From JBJHBP01 sp050485685 (GTDB lineage: Bacteria; Pseudomonadota; Gammaproteobacteria; Steroidobacterales; Rariloculaceae): DNA of 64,000 bases. The notes beneath the pieces were generated by a model, which made no database searches, was not told the origin of the DNA, and saw only the letters and a list, made by a program, of their open reading frames with translations. The translations under genes and the position numbers were made by a program. The stretch covers positions 167,053 through 231,052 of the forward strand of contig JBJHBW010000002.1 of NCBI GenBank assembly GCA_050485685.1, in the 5' to 3' direction. Positions 32,365-41,504 of the stretch are shown here, piece after piece (position 1 is the stretch's first letter; each line of letters begins with the position of its first letter).

Positions 32365-33180
32365 ATGGCGAGAGTCATAGCGATCGCGAATCAGAAGGGT
32401 GGCGTGGGCAAGACCACCACCTGCGTGAATCTCGCCGCGTCACTGGCTGCGACGCAGCGTCGTGTGCTGTTGATCGACATGGATCCGCAGGGCAATGCGA
32501 CGATGGGATCGGGTGTGGACAAGACGGCGCTGGAAGCGACCGTCTGCGACGTCATACTCGACGGACTGGCACTGGACCAGGCCGTAGTCAGGGTGGACGA
32601 AGGCGGCTTCGATCTGCTGCCCGCCAATCAGGAACTCTCCGCGGCCGAGGTGGAGCTGCTCGGAGAAGATGACCGCGACCTGAGGCTGAAACATGCGCTG
32701 GCACCCGTCGCTGACCGCTACGACTACGTGCTCATCGACTGCCCGCCGGCGATCAACATGCTGACCGTGAATGCGATGGTCGCGGCCGACCGCGTGCTGA
32801 TTCCCATGCAGTGCGAGTACTACGCGCTGGAAGGGCTGACCGCACTCCTGAATACGATTGACCAGATCAGCGAGCAGGCGAATCCGGACCTCGAAGTGCA
32901 CGGCATCCTGCGCACCATGTTCGATCCGCGCAATAACCTCGCCAACGAGGTGTCATCGCAGCTGATGGACCATTTCGGCGACCGTGTGTATCGCACCGTG
33001 ATTCCGCGCAATGTGCGTCTGGCCGAAGCCCCCAGCTTCGGCCGACCGGTGCTCTATCACGACAAGTACTCCCGCGGTGCGCTCGCCTATCTGGCGCTGG
33101 CTGGCGAGATCAATCGCCGCGAGGGCAGCGTGAAGAGCGCGTCATCAGGCAGCCCGCTGCTACAATCCGGCGCACCATAA
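32365..33180 (+). CDS. parA: Chromosome partitioning ATPase ParA (Soj)
   Basis: Walker-type ATPase that positions ParB-parS complexes and the origin, 271 aa. It starts MARVIAIANQKGGVGKTTT with the deviant Walker A (11-18), then LLIDMDPQGNATMG, Walker B YVLIDCPP and IPMQCEYYALEGL. The ATG at 32365 follows GAGAGGG; the longer frame from 32164 overlaps rsmG and is not conserved. It is followed 18 bp later by parB. Confidence 0.98.
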   Translation: MARVIAIANQKGGVGKTTTCVNLAASLAATQRRVLLIDMDPQGNATMGSGVDKTALEATVCDVILDGLALDQAVVRVDEGGFDLLPANQELSAAEVELLGEDDRDLRLKHALAPVADRYDYVLIDCPPAINMLTVNAMVAADRVLIPMQCEYYALEGLTALLNTIDQISEQANPDLEVHGILRTMFDPRNNLANEVSSQLMDHFGDRVYRTVIPRNVRLAEAPSFGRPVLYHDKYSRGALAYLALAGEINRREGSVKSASSGSPLLQSGAP

Positions 33181-33198
33181 ACGCCTCGCTGACATCCG

Positions 33199-34125
33199 AT
33201 GAGCAAACGAAAGAGCCTGGGCCGGGGACTGGACGCGTTGCTGACCACGCATGGTCGGTCCAGGCGTGCCCCGGATCGCCCTGAGAACGACGCTGATTCC
33301 GGCCCGGCGGCAGCCGCCGACACCGATGGCACGCTGAAACAGCTGCCGGTGGATCTGCTCAAGCGCGGCCGCTACCAGCCGCGGTCCGATATGCGCGAGG
33401 AAACGCTGGCCGAGCTTGCCGAATCCATACGCGCCCAGGGCATTGTCCAGCCGATCGTGGTCCGCCCGGTGGATGGCGGCGGCCAGGCCCGCTACGAGAT
33501 CATTGCCGGCGAGCGCCGCTGGCGCGCCGCGCAGATGGCCGGGCTGCACGATGTGCCGGTCGTGATACGCGACATTCCCGATGAGGCCGCAGTCGCGGTT
33601 GCGCTGATCGAGAACATCCAGCGCGAGAATCTCAATCCGCTGGAAGAGGCGCTGGCGCTGAAGCGCCTGATCGGCGAATTCGACATGACGCATGCGCAGG
33701 CCGCCGAGGCGGTGGGGCGCTCGCGGGCCGCGGTGTCCAACCTGCTGCGTCTGCTGGAGTTGCCGGAAGCGGTGCAGCAGATGCTGATCGTGCGCGAGCT
33801 GGACATGGGCCACGCGCGCGCGCTGCTGGGCCTTGAGGGCAATCGCGGCGCGATGCTGGCGCTTGCGCGGAAAGTCGTGAAGGACGGGCTCAGCGTGCGC
33901 GAGACCGAGAAGCTGGTGCGTCGCGAAGCCGGCCGGGCTGGTCGGGAGACGGCCAACGCGAAGTCGGCCCCGGTCACGGATCCGAACGTCAGCCGCCTGG
34001 AATCGGCGTTGTCAGAGAAGCTCGGGACCGCCGTAAAGATCGAGCATGGCCGCGGCGGCGGACGACTCGTGATCCGCTATCACAGCCTCGAGGAACTGGA
34101 CGGCATCATCGAACATATTCACTAG
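33199..34125 (+). CDS. parB: Chromosome partitioning protein ParB (Spo0J)
   Basis: CTP-dependent DNA clamp that loads at parS, 308 aa. It begins MSKRKSLGRGLDALL, the ParA-interacting N terminus, followed by the ParB/Srx CTPase region with GERRWRAAQMAGL (GERRxRA motif) and NIQRENLNPLEEA, then the helix-turn-helix (THAQAAEAVGRSRAAVSNLLRLL) and a C-terminal dimerisation domain ending ELDGIIEHI. Matching parS sites occur in recF. Confidence 0.98.
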   Translation: MSKRKSLGRGLDALLTTHGRSRRAPDRPENDADSGPAAAADTDGTLKQLPVDLLKRGRYQPRSDMREETLAELAESIRAQGIVQPIVVRPVDGGGQARYEIIAGERRWRAAQMAGLHDVPVVIRDIPDEAAVAVALIENIQRENLNPLEEALALKRLIGEFDMTHAQAAEAVGRSRAAVSNLLRLLELPEAVQQMLIVRELDMGHARALLGLEGNRGAMLALARKVVKDGLSVRETEKLVRREAGRAGRETANAKSAPVTDPNVSRLESALSEKLGTAVKIEHGRGGGRLVIRYHSLEELDGIIEHIH

Positions 34126-34185
34126 CTGCCGGCCCCGTTTCCTTGAATCACCCCGACTGACTCCTTACAATGCCGCGGCTGGACA

Positions 34186-34212
34186 GGCCGCGACTGAGTT
34201 GCGGCCTTTTTT
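34186..34212 (+). terminator. Intrinsic terminator between parB and atp operon
   Basis: A 9-bp stem (34186-34194 with 34198-34206, one wobble) is followed by TTTTTT (34207-34212), a standard Rho-independent terminator after parB. An alternative stem 34174-34179 with 34187-34192 would prevent it, the layout of an attenuator for the atp operon. Confidence 0.85.
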
Positions 34213-34249
34213 GCCGACGGCCACCTCCGTGGCGCAAACAAGAGGTCCG

Positions 34250-34705
34250 ATGCTTACCGACGACAGTCGTGTCGTGCCGATGACCCTGCTTCTGCAAGTG
34301 GTCGTCAGCCTCGTCCTGACTGCGGCGGGCGCGCTTCTTGGCGGGGTGGTGGTGGCGATGTCGGCACTGCTGGGCGGGATGACCGCAGTCATCCCCAACG
34401 CCTTTCTGGCGGCCAGGCTGATGAAGCCTCGCGCCAGAGACAGTGCCACCGCCGTGATGCGGTCGGCCTGGATAGGCGTGATCGGAAAACTGCTGATCAC
34501 GGCGCTGCTGTTTGGTGTGATTTTTGCGCTGGTCAGGCCGCTGTCGGTGCTGGCCGTGTTCGGCGCATTCATCGCAGCGCAGCTGATGGTGCCGGTCGGA
34601 TTTCTGCTCGCCGGCACGGGCGCAACGACGCAGGTGCCCGGCGATGTCGGCAGTACGAACGATGCCGGCGGTACGAATGAGAGTGACGCGACGGTCAAGA
34701 GCTGA
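34250..34705 (+). CDS. atpI: ATP synthase subunit I (AtpI)
   Basis: Small membrane protein helping assemble the c-ring, 151 aa from MLTDDSRVVPM. It has four hydrophobic helices: TLLLQVVVSLVLTAAGALLGG, VAMSALLGGMTAVIPNAFLAARLM (conserved GGxxxxxPN), WIGVIGKLLITALLFGVIFALV and FGAFIAAQLMVPVGFLLAG. The C-terminal tail is Thr/Gly-rich. Position directly before atpB fits the family. An earlier TTG at 34199 lies inside the terminator. Confidence 0.88.
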   Translation: MLTDDSRVVPMTLLLQVVVSLVLTAAGALLGGVVVAMSALLGGMTAVIPNAFLAARLMKPRARDSATAVMRSAWIGVIGKLLITALLFGVIFALVRPLSVLAVFGAFIAAQLMVPVGFLLAGTGATTQVPGDVGSTNDAGGTNESDATVKS

Positions 34706-34722
34706 ACGGGACGAGTTGAAGC

Positions 34723-35559
34723 ATGGCAACCGGAAGTGAGCTGGCCCCCAGCGAGTACATCTCGCATCACCTTCAGAACCTGCAGGTCTGTCGTGAGAAC
34801 GGCGAGTGGGTCTGGTACTACTGTGAAGGATTCTGGGCGCTGAACGTCGACTCGATGTTCATGTCCCTGTTTCTCGGCTCCATCTTCATCGGCCTGTTCT
34901 GGTACGTGGCTCGCAAGGCGAGCAAGACCAGGCCCGGCAAGCTGCAGACCGCGGTCGAACTGATCGTCGGATTCGTGGACGCCGCCGTGCGCGACACCTT
35001 CCACGGCAAGAGCAAACTGATCGCCCCGCTGGCCCTGACGATTTTCGTCTGGGTGTTCCTGATGAACCTGATGGATCTGATCCCGGTCGACTGGTTCCCG
35101 TGGCTTGCGACGCTGCTCGGCATCGAATACCTGAAGATCGTCCCGACCACCGACGTGAATGTCACGTTCGGACTGTCGCTGTCGGTATTCGCACTGATCA
35201 TCTACTACTCGCTGCGCAGCAAGGGCGCGCTGGGTTTCGTCAAGGAGCTCACGCTGCATCCGCTGGCGCCGCCCACGAAGGGCATTGGCCTGCTCGGCGC
35301 GCCGTTCATCATTGCGTTCAATTTCATACTTGAAAGCGTGGCGCTGCTCGCCAAGCCGCTTTCACTGTCGCTGCGACTTTTCGGCAACCTCTACGTCGGC
35401 GAACTGATATTCATCCTGATCGCGATACTCGGCCTGTGGCAGCTGCCGCTGCACTTCGGCTGGGCCGTGTTCCACCTGCTGATCATCACCCTGCAGGCAT
35501 TCATTTTCATGATGCTGACTCTCGTTTATCTGAGTCTGGCGAACGAGCAGTCGCACTGA
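34723..35559 (+). CDS. atpB: ATP synthase F0 subunit a
   Basis: Membrane stator subunit that forms the ion half-channels, 278 aa. It has the conserved TM segments with MNLMDLIPVDW, and the essential Arg in PLSLSLRLFGNLYVGEL (helix 4 of the a subunit). It ends MLTLVYLSLANEQSH. Second gene of the atpIBEFHAGDC operon. Confidence 0.98.
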   Translation: MATGSELAPSEYISHHLQNLQVCRENGEWVWYYCEGFWALNVDSMFMSLFLGSIFIGLFWYVARKASKTRPGKLQTAVELIVGFVDAAVRDTFHGKSKLIAPLALTIFVWVFLMNLMDLIPVDWFPWLATLLGIEYLKIVPTTDVNVTFGLSLSVFALIIYYSLRSKGALGFVKELTLHPLAPPTKGIGLLGAPFIIAFNFILESVALLAKPLSLSLRLFGNLYVGELIFILIAILGLWQLPLHFGWAVFHLLIITLQAFIFMMLTLVYLSLANEQSH

Positions 35560-35613
35560 AGCGGCGAGCGTACTGGTTGAGGCTTACTACCATTTGAAGG
35601 ACTGGAGAGACTG

Positions 35614-35880
35614 ATGGAACTTGTGATTGGCATGACCGCGATCGCGGTGGCGATAATGATCGGCATGGGCGCGCTGGGCGTTGCCCTGGGCATGGGCCTG
35701 CTCGGCGGACGCTTCCTCGAGGGCGCGGCACGCCAGCCCGAGCTCGCCCCGATGCTGCGCACGCAGATGTTTCTCGTCGTCGCGCTGCTCGACGCGGTCG
35801 CCATGATCGGTGTGGGTGTCGCGCTGCTGTTCGCGTTCGCAAATCCGTTCGTCACGCAGCTGCAGACCGCACTGGGATAA
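35614..35880 (+). CDS. atpE: ATP synthase F0 subunit c
   Basis: 88-aa hairpin proteolipid that forms the rotor ring. Helix 1 has the glycine-rich GMGALGVALGMGLLGG; the polar loop ARQPEL follows; helix 2 carries the ion-binding carboxylate Asp60 in VALLDAVAMIGVG. An Asp with no Gln/Ser Na+-binding set indicates proton coupling. Confidence 0.98.
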   Translation: MELVIGMTAIAVAIMIGMGALGVALGMGLLGGRFLEGAARQPELAPMLRTQMFLVVALLDAVAMIGVGVALLFAFANPFVTQLQTALG

Positions 35881-35952
35881 AGGGCGTACGGGCGCTGACG
35901 GCAAAGTGTGCCGCCAGGCTGACCTGACGGCGCAGATGGCAGGAGGAAACGC

Positions 35953-36423
35953 GTGGACTTCAATCTGACACTGATAGGCCAGACGATTGCGATGATCGTA
36001 TTCGTCGGGTTCTGCATGAAGTTCGTCTGGCCGCCGCTGATGGCGGTGATCGAGGCCCGCCAGGTCGAGATCGCGGACGGGCTTGCTGCTGCGGAACGCG
36101 GCCAGGCGGACCTTGAGAACGCGAAAGAGGAAGCCGACAAGATCATCAATGCCGCGCGCGATCAGGCCCGCAGCATCGTTGATCAGGCCCATTCGCGCGC
36201 CAACGGCATCGTTGAGGAAGCCAGGGCGGAGGGCGAGGCTGCCAGACTGCGGCAGATCGAAAGCGCCCGCACCGAGGTCGAGGTCGAGATGAATCGTGCC
36301 CGCAATGAACTGCGTCAGCAGATCGCGACGATCGCGATTGCCGGTGCCGAGAAAGTGCTGGCGCGCGAGATCGATGCCACGCGGCATCGTGAGCTGCTGG
36401 ACCAGCTCACCAGCGAACTGTAA
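35953..36423 (+). CDS. atpF: ATP synthase F0 subunit b
   Basis: 156-aa peripheral stalk subunit, GTG start preceded by AGGAGG at 35941-35946. It has a single N-terminal TM helix (MDFNLTLIGQTIAMIVFVGFCMKFVWPP) and a long right-handed coiled coil rich in Ala, Glu and Arg to the C terminus, the same length as E. coli b. Confidence 0.97.
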   Translation: MDFNLTLIGQTIAMIVFVGFCMKFVWPPLMAVIEARQVEIADGLAAAERGQADLENAKEEADKIINAARDQARSIVDQAHSRANGIVEEARAEGEAARLRQIESARTEVEVEMNRARNELRQQIATIAIAGAEKVLAREIDATRHRELLDQLTSEL

Positions 36424-36438
36424 CGAAAGGCGCACGCA

Positions 36439-36993
36439 ATGGCGGACTACAGCACGATTGCACGACCCTATGCACGGGCGCTGCTGGAAGTGGCACAGGC
36501 TTCCGGCGAGCTTGGCGGATGGTCTGATGCGCTGGCGGCCGCCGCCGCCGTGCTGGCCGACGCGCGTGCACGACGGGTGATCGCCGATCCGCGGCTGACG
36601 CCGGCGGATCAGGCGAAGTTCGTCGGCGATGTCTGTGCGGACGTGCCGGGCGGCAAGGTGCTGGGTTCGCAACAGGGCGCAAACCTGCTGCTGCTGCTGG
36701 CCGAGAACGACCGCCTGAATGTGCTGCCCGAGATTGCAGCCCAGTTCGAGCAGCTCAAGGCACGCGCCGAGAACAAGGTGAACGTCACGCTGGTCGCGGC
36801 GACGGAAGTCGACAGCCAGCTCGCCGACACGGTCACCCGATCGCTGGAGCGGCGCCTGGGCAGAACAGTTCAGCTGCAGGTCGAGGTCGACCCGAGCCTG
36901 ATAGGCGGCGCCGTGATTCGCGCCGAAGACATGGTCATTGACGGATCAGTGAAGAGCCGACTGCAGCGTCTTGCCGACGCGCTGGTCGAGTAA
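36439..36993 (+). CDS. atpH: ATP synthase F1 subunit delta
   Basis: 184-aa stator protein joining the b dimer to F1. Its N-terminal helical domain has YSTIARPYARALLEVA, and its C-terminal part carries the family segment VEVDPSLIGGAVIRAEDMVIDGSVKSRLQRL. It is 15 bp after atpF. Confidence 0.97.
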   Translation: MADYSTIARPYARALLEVAQASGELGGWSDALAAAAAVLADARARRVIADPRLTPADQAKFVGDVCADVPGGKVLGSQQGANLLLLLAENDRLNVLPEIAAQFEQLKARAENKVNVTLVAATEVDSQLADTVTRSLERRLGRTVQLQVEVDPSLIGGAVIRAEDMVIDGSVKSRLQRLADALVE

Positions 36994-37031
36994 TCCTTCC
37001 CGTAAGGGAAGGGTCATGAAGAGGACAACAC

Positions 37032-38573
37032 ATGGCACTTAAAGCGTCTGAAATCAGCGACCTGATTCGCAAGCGGATCGAGAGCTTCGAGACGAAGGCC
37101 GAAGCCCGCGACGTTGGCACGATTATCGCGCTGACCGACGGCATCGCGCGCATTCACGGTCTGGCCGACGTGCAGTACGGCGAGATGATCGAGTTCCCGG
37201 GCAACAGCTTCGGTCTGGCGCTGAACCTGGAGCAGGACTCGGTCGGTGCCGTGGTGCTTGGTGACTACAAACACATCTCCGAAGGCGACTCGGTCAAGAC
37301 CACCGGGCGCATTCTCGAAGTGCCGGTAGGAGAGGCGCTGCTCGGCCGCGTCGTGGACGCACTCGGTAACCCGATTGACGGCAAGGGCCCGATCGAGGCG
37401 CAGGGTTCCTCGCCAATCGAGAAGGTCGCGCCGGGCGTCATCGACCGCAAGTCGGTCAGCGAGCCGGTGCAGACGGGACTGAAATCCATCGACTCCATGG
37501 TGCCGGTGGGTCGCGGCCAGCGCGAGCTGATCATTGGTGACAGACAGACCGGCAAGAGCGCGGTCGCGATCGACGCGATCATCAACCAGAAAGGCAAGAA
37601 CCTGATCTGTATCTACGTCGCCATCGGTCAGAAGAACTCGACCGTCGCGAACGTGGTGCGCAAGCTCGAAGAGCACGGCGCGATGGAGCACACCATCGTT
37701 GTCGCCGCCACCGCCTCAGAATCCGCGGCCATGCAGTACATCGCGCCCTACGCCGGCTGCGCGATGGGCGAATACTTCCGCGACAAGGGCGAAGACGCGC
37801 TGATCATCTACGACGACCTGACCAAGCAGGCCTGGGCCTATCGTCAGGTGTCGCTGCTGCTGCGCCGCCCGCCGGGCCGCGAAGCCTATCCCGGTGACGT
37901 GTTCTATCTGCACTCGCGTCTGCTGGAACGCGCCGCGCGTGTGAACGAGGACTATGTGGAGCGCATGACCGGTGGCCAGGTGAAAGGCCGCACCGGTTCG
38001 CTGACCGCACTGCCGGTCATCGAGACCCAGGCCGGCGACGTGTCGGCGTTCGTGCCCACCAACGTGATCTCGATTACGGACGGTCAGATCTATCTGGAAA
38101 CGGACCTGTTCAACGCCGGTATCCGGCCCGCGATCAACGCCGGCCTTTCGGTGTCGCGTGTGGGCGGTGCCGCGCAGACCAAGATCATCAAGAAGCTCGG
38201 CGGCGGTGTGCGACTGGCGCTGGCGCAGTATCGTGAACTCGCCGCGTTCGCGCAGTTCGCGTCCGATCTGGACGCGGCCACGCGGCGTCAGCTGGAGCGC
38301 GGTCAGCGCGTGACCGAACTGATGAAGCAGAAGCAGTACTCGCCGCTGTCAGTCGCGGAAATGGCGCTTTCGCTGTTTGCGGTCAACGAGGGTTACCTCG
38401 ACGACGTGCCGGCCAACAAGGTCGTTGCGTTTGAGACCGCCCTGCACTCGCATGCGGATTCGAAGTTCAAGGCACTGATGGATCGCATCAACGAAAGCGG
38501 CGACTACAACGACGAGATCGCCGATGAGCTGCACAAGGCGGTCAAGGACTTCAAGGCAACCGGCGCTTACTGA
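37032..38573 (+). CDS. atpA: ATP synthase F1 subunit alpha
   Basis: 513-aa nucleotide-binding subunit, the same length as E. coli. It has Walker A GDRQTGKSA, LICIYVAIGQK, YDDLTKQAWAYRQVSLLLRRPPGREAYPGDVFYLHSRLLERAA (with the conserved Arg contacts) and the DELSEEL-equivalent C-terminal helices. Within the atp operon. Confidence 0.99.
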   Translation: MALKASEISDLIRKRIESFETKAEARDVGTIIALTDGIARIHGLADVQYGEMIEFPGNSFGLALNLEQDSVGAVVLGDYKHISEGDSVKTTGRILEVPVGEALLGRVVDALGNPIDGKGPIEAQGSSPIEKVAPGVIDRKSVSEPVQTGLKSIDSMVPVGRGQRELIIGDRQTGKSAVAIDAIINQKGKNLICIYVAIGQKNSTVANVVRKLEEHGAMEHTIVVAATASESAAMQYIAPYAGCAMGEYFRDKGEDALIIYDDLTKQAWAYRQVSLLLRRPPGREAYPGDVFYLHSRLLERAARVNEDYVERMTGGQVKGRTGSLTALPVIETQAGDVSAFVPTNVISITDGQIYLETDLFNAGIRPAINAGLSVSRVGGAAQTKIIKKLGGGVRLALAQYRELAAFAQFASDLDAATRRQLERGQRVTELMKQKQYSPLSVAEMALSLFAVNEGYLDDVPANKVVAFETALHSHADSKFKALMDRINESGDYNDEIADELHKAVKDFKATGAY

Positions 38574-38655
38574 GCGACGGGCGCAAAGGCGCACAGCGCC
38601 AGCACGCACCGGGCGCAGAGCGTCAGGGTAACGACAGCCGGAGAACACAGGCACG

Positions 38656-39516
38656 ATGGCAAGCGGCAAGGAAATTCGCACCAAGATCGGCAGCGTGAAG
38701 AACACGCAGAAGATCACCAAGGCGATGCAGATGGTCGCAGCATCCAAGCTGCGCCGCACCCAGCTGCGCATGGAGGCTTCGCGTCCGTATGCCGAGCGCA
38801 TCCGCACCGTGGTCGGCCATCTGTCCGAAGCGAACCCGGATTACCGCCATCCGTATCTGACCACGCGCGATGTGCGCCGCGTCGGTTACATCATTCTCAG
38901 CACCGATCGCGGCCTGTGCGGCTCACTGAACGTGAACCTGTTCCGCGAGCTGGTGCGTGATCTGCGCAAGTGGCAGGGCGAGGGCGTGGAAGCGGACCTG
39001 TGCCTGATCGGCGCGAAAGGCATGGCGTACTTCCGGCGCCTGAACACGAACATCGTGGCCGCGAACAGCCATCTGGGCGAGGTGCCCAAGGTGTCCGATC
39101 TGGTCGGTGCGATCACCGCGATGACCGACGCTTACCGCGAAGGCAAGATCGATCGCCTGTTCCTCGCGCACAACGTGTTCGAGAACACGATGAGCCAGCA
39201 GCCGACCATTACGCCGATGCTGCCGGTGGAGCCGATAGACAGCGATTCACTGCAGACGCACTGGGATTACATCTATGAGCCCGGCGCGGCCGAGCTGCTC
39301 GATGGCGTGCTCGATCGCTACATTGAATCGCAGGTGTATCGCGCCGCGGTCGAGAACGTCGCGTGCGAAATGGCGGCCAAGATGGTGGCGATGAAAGCCG
39401 CCACAGAGAACGCCGGCAAGTTCATAGAGCAGCTGCAGCTGCAGTACAACAAGGCGCGCCAGGCGGCGATCACACAGGAGATCGCGGAGATCGTGGGCGG
39501 CGCGGCGGCGGTCTGA
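38656..39516 (+). CDS. atpG: ATP synthase F1 subunit gamma
   Basis: 286-aa central rotor shaft. The N terminus MASGKEIRTKIGSVKNTQKITKAMQMVAASKLRR and the C terminus YNKARQAAITQEIAEIVGGAAAV are the two conserved coiled-coil ends that penetrate the alpha3beta3 core; LSTDRGLCGSLN lies between. Confidence 0.98.
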   Translation: MASGKEIRTKIGSVKNTQKITKAMQMVAASKLRRTQLRMEASRPYAERIRTVVGHLSEANPDYRHPYLTTRDVRRVGYIILSTDRGLCGSLNVNLFRELVRDLRKWQGEGVEADLCLIGAKGMAYFRRLNTNIVAANSHLGEVPKVSDLVGAITAMTDAYREGKIDRLFLAHNVFENTMSQQPTITPMLPVEPIDSDSLQTHWDYIYEPGAAELLDGVLDRYIESQVYRAAVENVACEMAAKMVAMKAATENAGKFIEQLQLQYNKARQAAITQEIAEIVGGAAAV

Positions 39517-39630
39517 CGCAGTGCAAGTAATGGTTTGAAGCGGGTGCAGCAGAATTTCGAGTTTGACGAAGCGGCTGAACGCAATTCATCTCCATCCGAA
39601 GAGCGAAATACGAAGTCAAAGGTAGGCAGC

Positions 39631-41010
39631 ATGAGCACGGGTACGGTAGTCCAGGTCATTGGCGCGGTTGTAGACGTCGAGTTTCCACGCGAAGCAATCC
39701 CGAAGGTCTACGACGCATTGAAGATCGAGGAACGCGATCTGACGCTGGAGGTGCAGCAGCAGCTCGGCGACGGCATCGTGCGCACGATCGCGATGGGCGC
39801 CAGTGAAGGTCTGCGCCGCGGACTGTCGGTGACGAACACCGGGCAGCCGATTTCCGTGCCGGTGGGTACGAAGACGCTGGGCCGTATCATGGACGTGCTG
39901 GGCACGCCCATCGACGATGCCGGCGATATCGGCGCCGAGGAAAGCTGGCCCATCCACCGCCCGTCCCCGAGTTATGACGAGCAGGCCTCGTCCACCGAAC
40001 TGCTGGAAACCGGCGTCAAGGTCATCGACCTGATCATGCCGATCGCCAAGGGCGGCAAGATCGGCCTGTTCGGCGGCGCGGGCGTGGGCAAGACCGTGAC
40101 GCTGCTCGAGCTGATCAACAACATCGCCAAGGAACACGGCGGTTACTCGGTGTTCGCCGGTGTCGGTGAGCGTACCCGTGAAGGTAACGACTTCTATCAC
40201 GAGATGAAGGACGCCGGCGTGCTCGACAAGGTGGCGCTGGTGTTCGGACAGATGAACGAGCCCCCGGGCAACCGCCTGCGCGTCGCGCTGACGGGTCTGA
40301 CCATGGCCGAGTACTTCCGTGACGAAGGCCGCGACGTGCTGATGTTCATCGACAACATCTACCGTTACACGCTGGCCGGAACCGAAGTGTCGGCGCTGCT
40401 GGGCCGCATGCCGTCGGCCGTGGGTTACCAGCCCACACTGGCCGAGGAAATGGGTGTGCTGCAGGAACGCATCACGTCGACCAAGACCGGCTCGATCACG
40501 TCCTTCCAGGCCGTGTACGTGCCTGCTGACGACCTGACCGACCCCTCACCCGCAACCACATTCGCTCACCTTGACGCGACGCTGGTGCTGTCGCGTCAGA
40601 TCGCGGAGCTGGGCATCTACCCGGCCGTGGATCCGCTGGACTCCACCAGCCGCCTGCTCGATCCGAACGTGATCGGCCAGGACCACTACGACACCGCACG
40701 TGCAACCCAGGCCGTGCTGCAGCGCTACAAGGAACTGCAGGACATCATCGCGATTCTGGGTATGGATGAGCTGTCCGAAGACGACAAGCTCACCGTGCAG
40801 CGCGCGCGTAAAGTGCAGCGCTTCCTGTCGCAGCCGTTCTCGGTGGCCGAGACCTTCACCGGCACGCCCGGCAAGTACGTCTCACTGAAGGACACGATCC
40901 GCGGCTTCAAGGCGATTGTCAGCGGCGAGTTCGACCACCTGCCCGAGCAGGCCTTCTACATGGTCGGCGCGATCGAGGAAGTCGAAGAGAAAGCGAAGAA
41001 GCTGCAGTAG
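39631..41010 (+). CDS. atpD: ATP synthase F1 subunit beta
   Basis: Catalytic subunit, 459 aa from MSTGTVVQVIGAVVDVEF. Walker A GGAGVGKTV, the catalytic Glu in AGVGERTREGNDFY and the DELSEEDKL motif (DELSEDDKL here) are present. The open frame extends to 39535, but that stretch is unconserved and the 39631 ATG gives the usual N terminus. Confidence 0.99.
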   Translation: MSTGTVVQVIGAVVDVEFPREAIPKVYDALKIEERDLTLEVQQQLGDGIVRTIAMGASEGLRRGLSVTNTGQPISVPVGTKTLGRIMDVLGTPIDDAGDIGAEESWPIHRPSPSYDEQASSTELLETGVKVIDLIMPIAKGGKIGLFGGAGVGKTVTLLELINNIAKEHGGYSVFAGVGERTREGNDFYHEMKDAGVLDKVALVFGQMNEPPGNRLRVALTGLTMAEYFRDEGRDVLMFIDNIYRYTLAGTEVSALLGRMPSAVGYQPTLAEEMGVLQERITSTKTGSITSFQAVYVPADDLTDPSPATTFAHLDATLVLSRQIAELGIYPAVDPLDSTSRLLDPNVIGQDHYDTARATQAVLQRYKELQDIIAILGMDELSEDDKLTVQRARKVQRFLSQPFSVAETFTGTPGKYVSLKDTIRGFKAIVSGEFDHLPEQAFYMVGAIEEVEEKAKKLQ

Positions 41011-41031
41011 GCGAGGAGCCGGAGAAAGAGC

Positions 41032-41451
41032 ATGCCCATCCACGTCGATATCGTCAGCGCCGAAGGCGAGATTTTCTCAGGCGAAGCCGAGATGGTGTTC
41101 GCGCCGGGCGACCAGGGCGAACTCGGCATTGCGCCGCGTCACGCCCCGCTGCTGACGAACCTGCGCCCCGGTGAAGTGCGGGTGCAGGTGAAGGAGGAGG
41201 ACGAGAAGTTCTTCTACGTCACCGGCGGCGTGCTGGAGGTGCAGCCGCACCTGGTCACGGTGCTTGCCGACAGCGCACTGCGTGCCGACCAGCTCGACGA
41301 AGACGCCGCACTGGCCGCGCGTGAGGCGGCGCGTCAGGCGCTGGAAGGGAGCAGCGCCGAGATCGATCTGGAGCAGGCGCAGCGCGAGCTGGTCGAGGCC
41401 GAGGCGCGGTTCCGCGCGGCGCAGAAACTCAAGGGCAAGCGCGGGGGCTGA
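41032..41451 (+). CDS. atpC: ATP synthase F1 subunit epsilon
   Basis: 139-aa regulatory subunit, last of the operon. The N-terminal beta-sandwich starts PIHVDIVSAEGEIFSGEAEMVFAPGDQGELGI and includes GVLEVQPHLVTVLAD; the C-terminal two-helix tail inhibits ATP hydrolysis in homologues. Confidence 0.97.
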   Translation: MPIHVDIVSAEGEIFSGEAEMVFAPGDQGELGIAPRHAPLLTNLRPGEVRVQVKEEDEKFFYVTGGVLEVQPHLVTVLADSALRADQLDEDAALAAREAARQALEGSSAEIDLEQAQRELVEAEARFRAAQKLKGKRGG

Positions 41452-41467
41452 CCCACTCTTAAGGACG

Positions 41468-41488
41468 GCCCGCGTTGCAACGACGCGG
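41468..41488 (+). terminator. Hairpin after atpC
   Basis: Perfect 7-bp stem (41468-41474 and 41482-41488) shortly after the atpC stop, without a T-run. It could slow or end atp transcription. It also covers an upstream TTG (41475) of the next gene, favouring that gene's ATG at 41505. Confidence 0.35.
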
Positions 41489-41504
41489 GTACAGGTCGGC
41501 CCAT

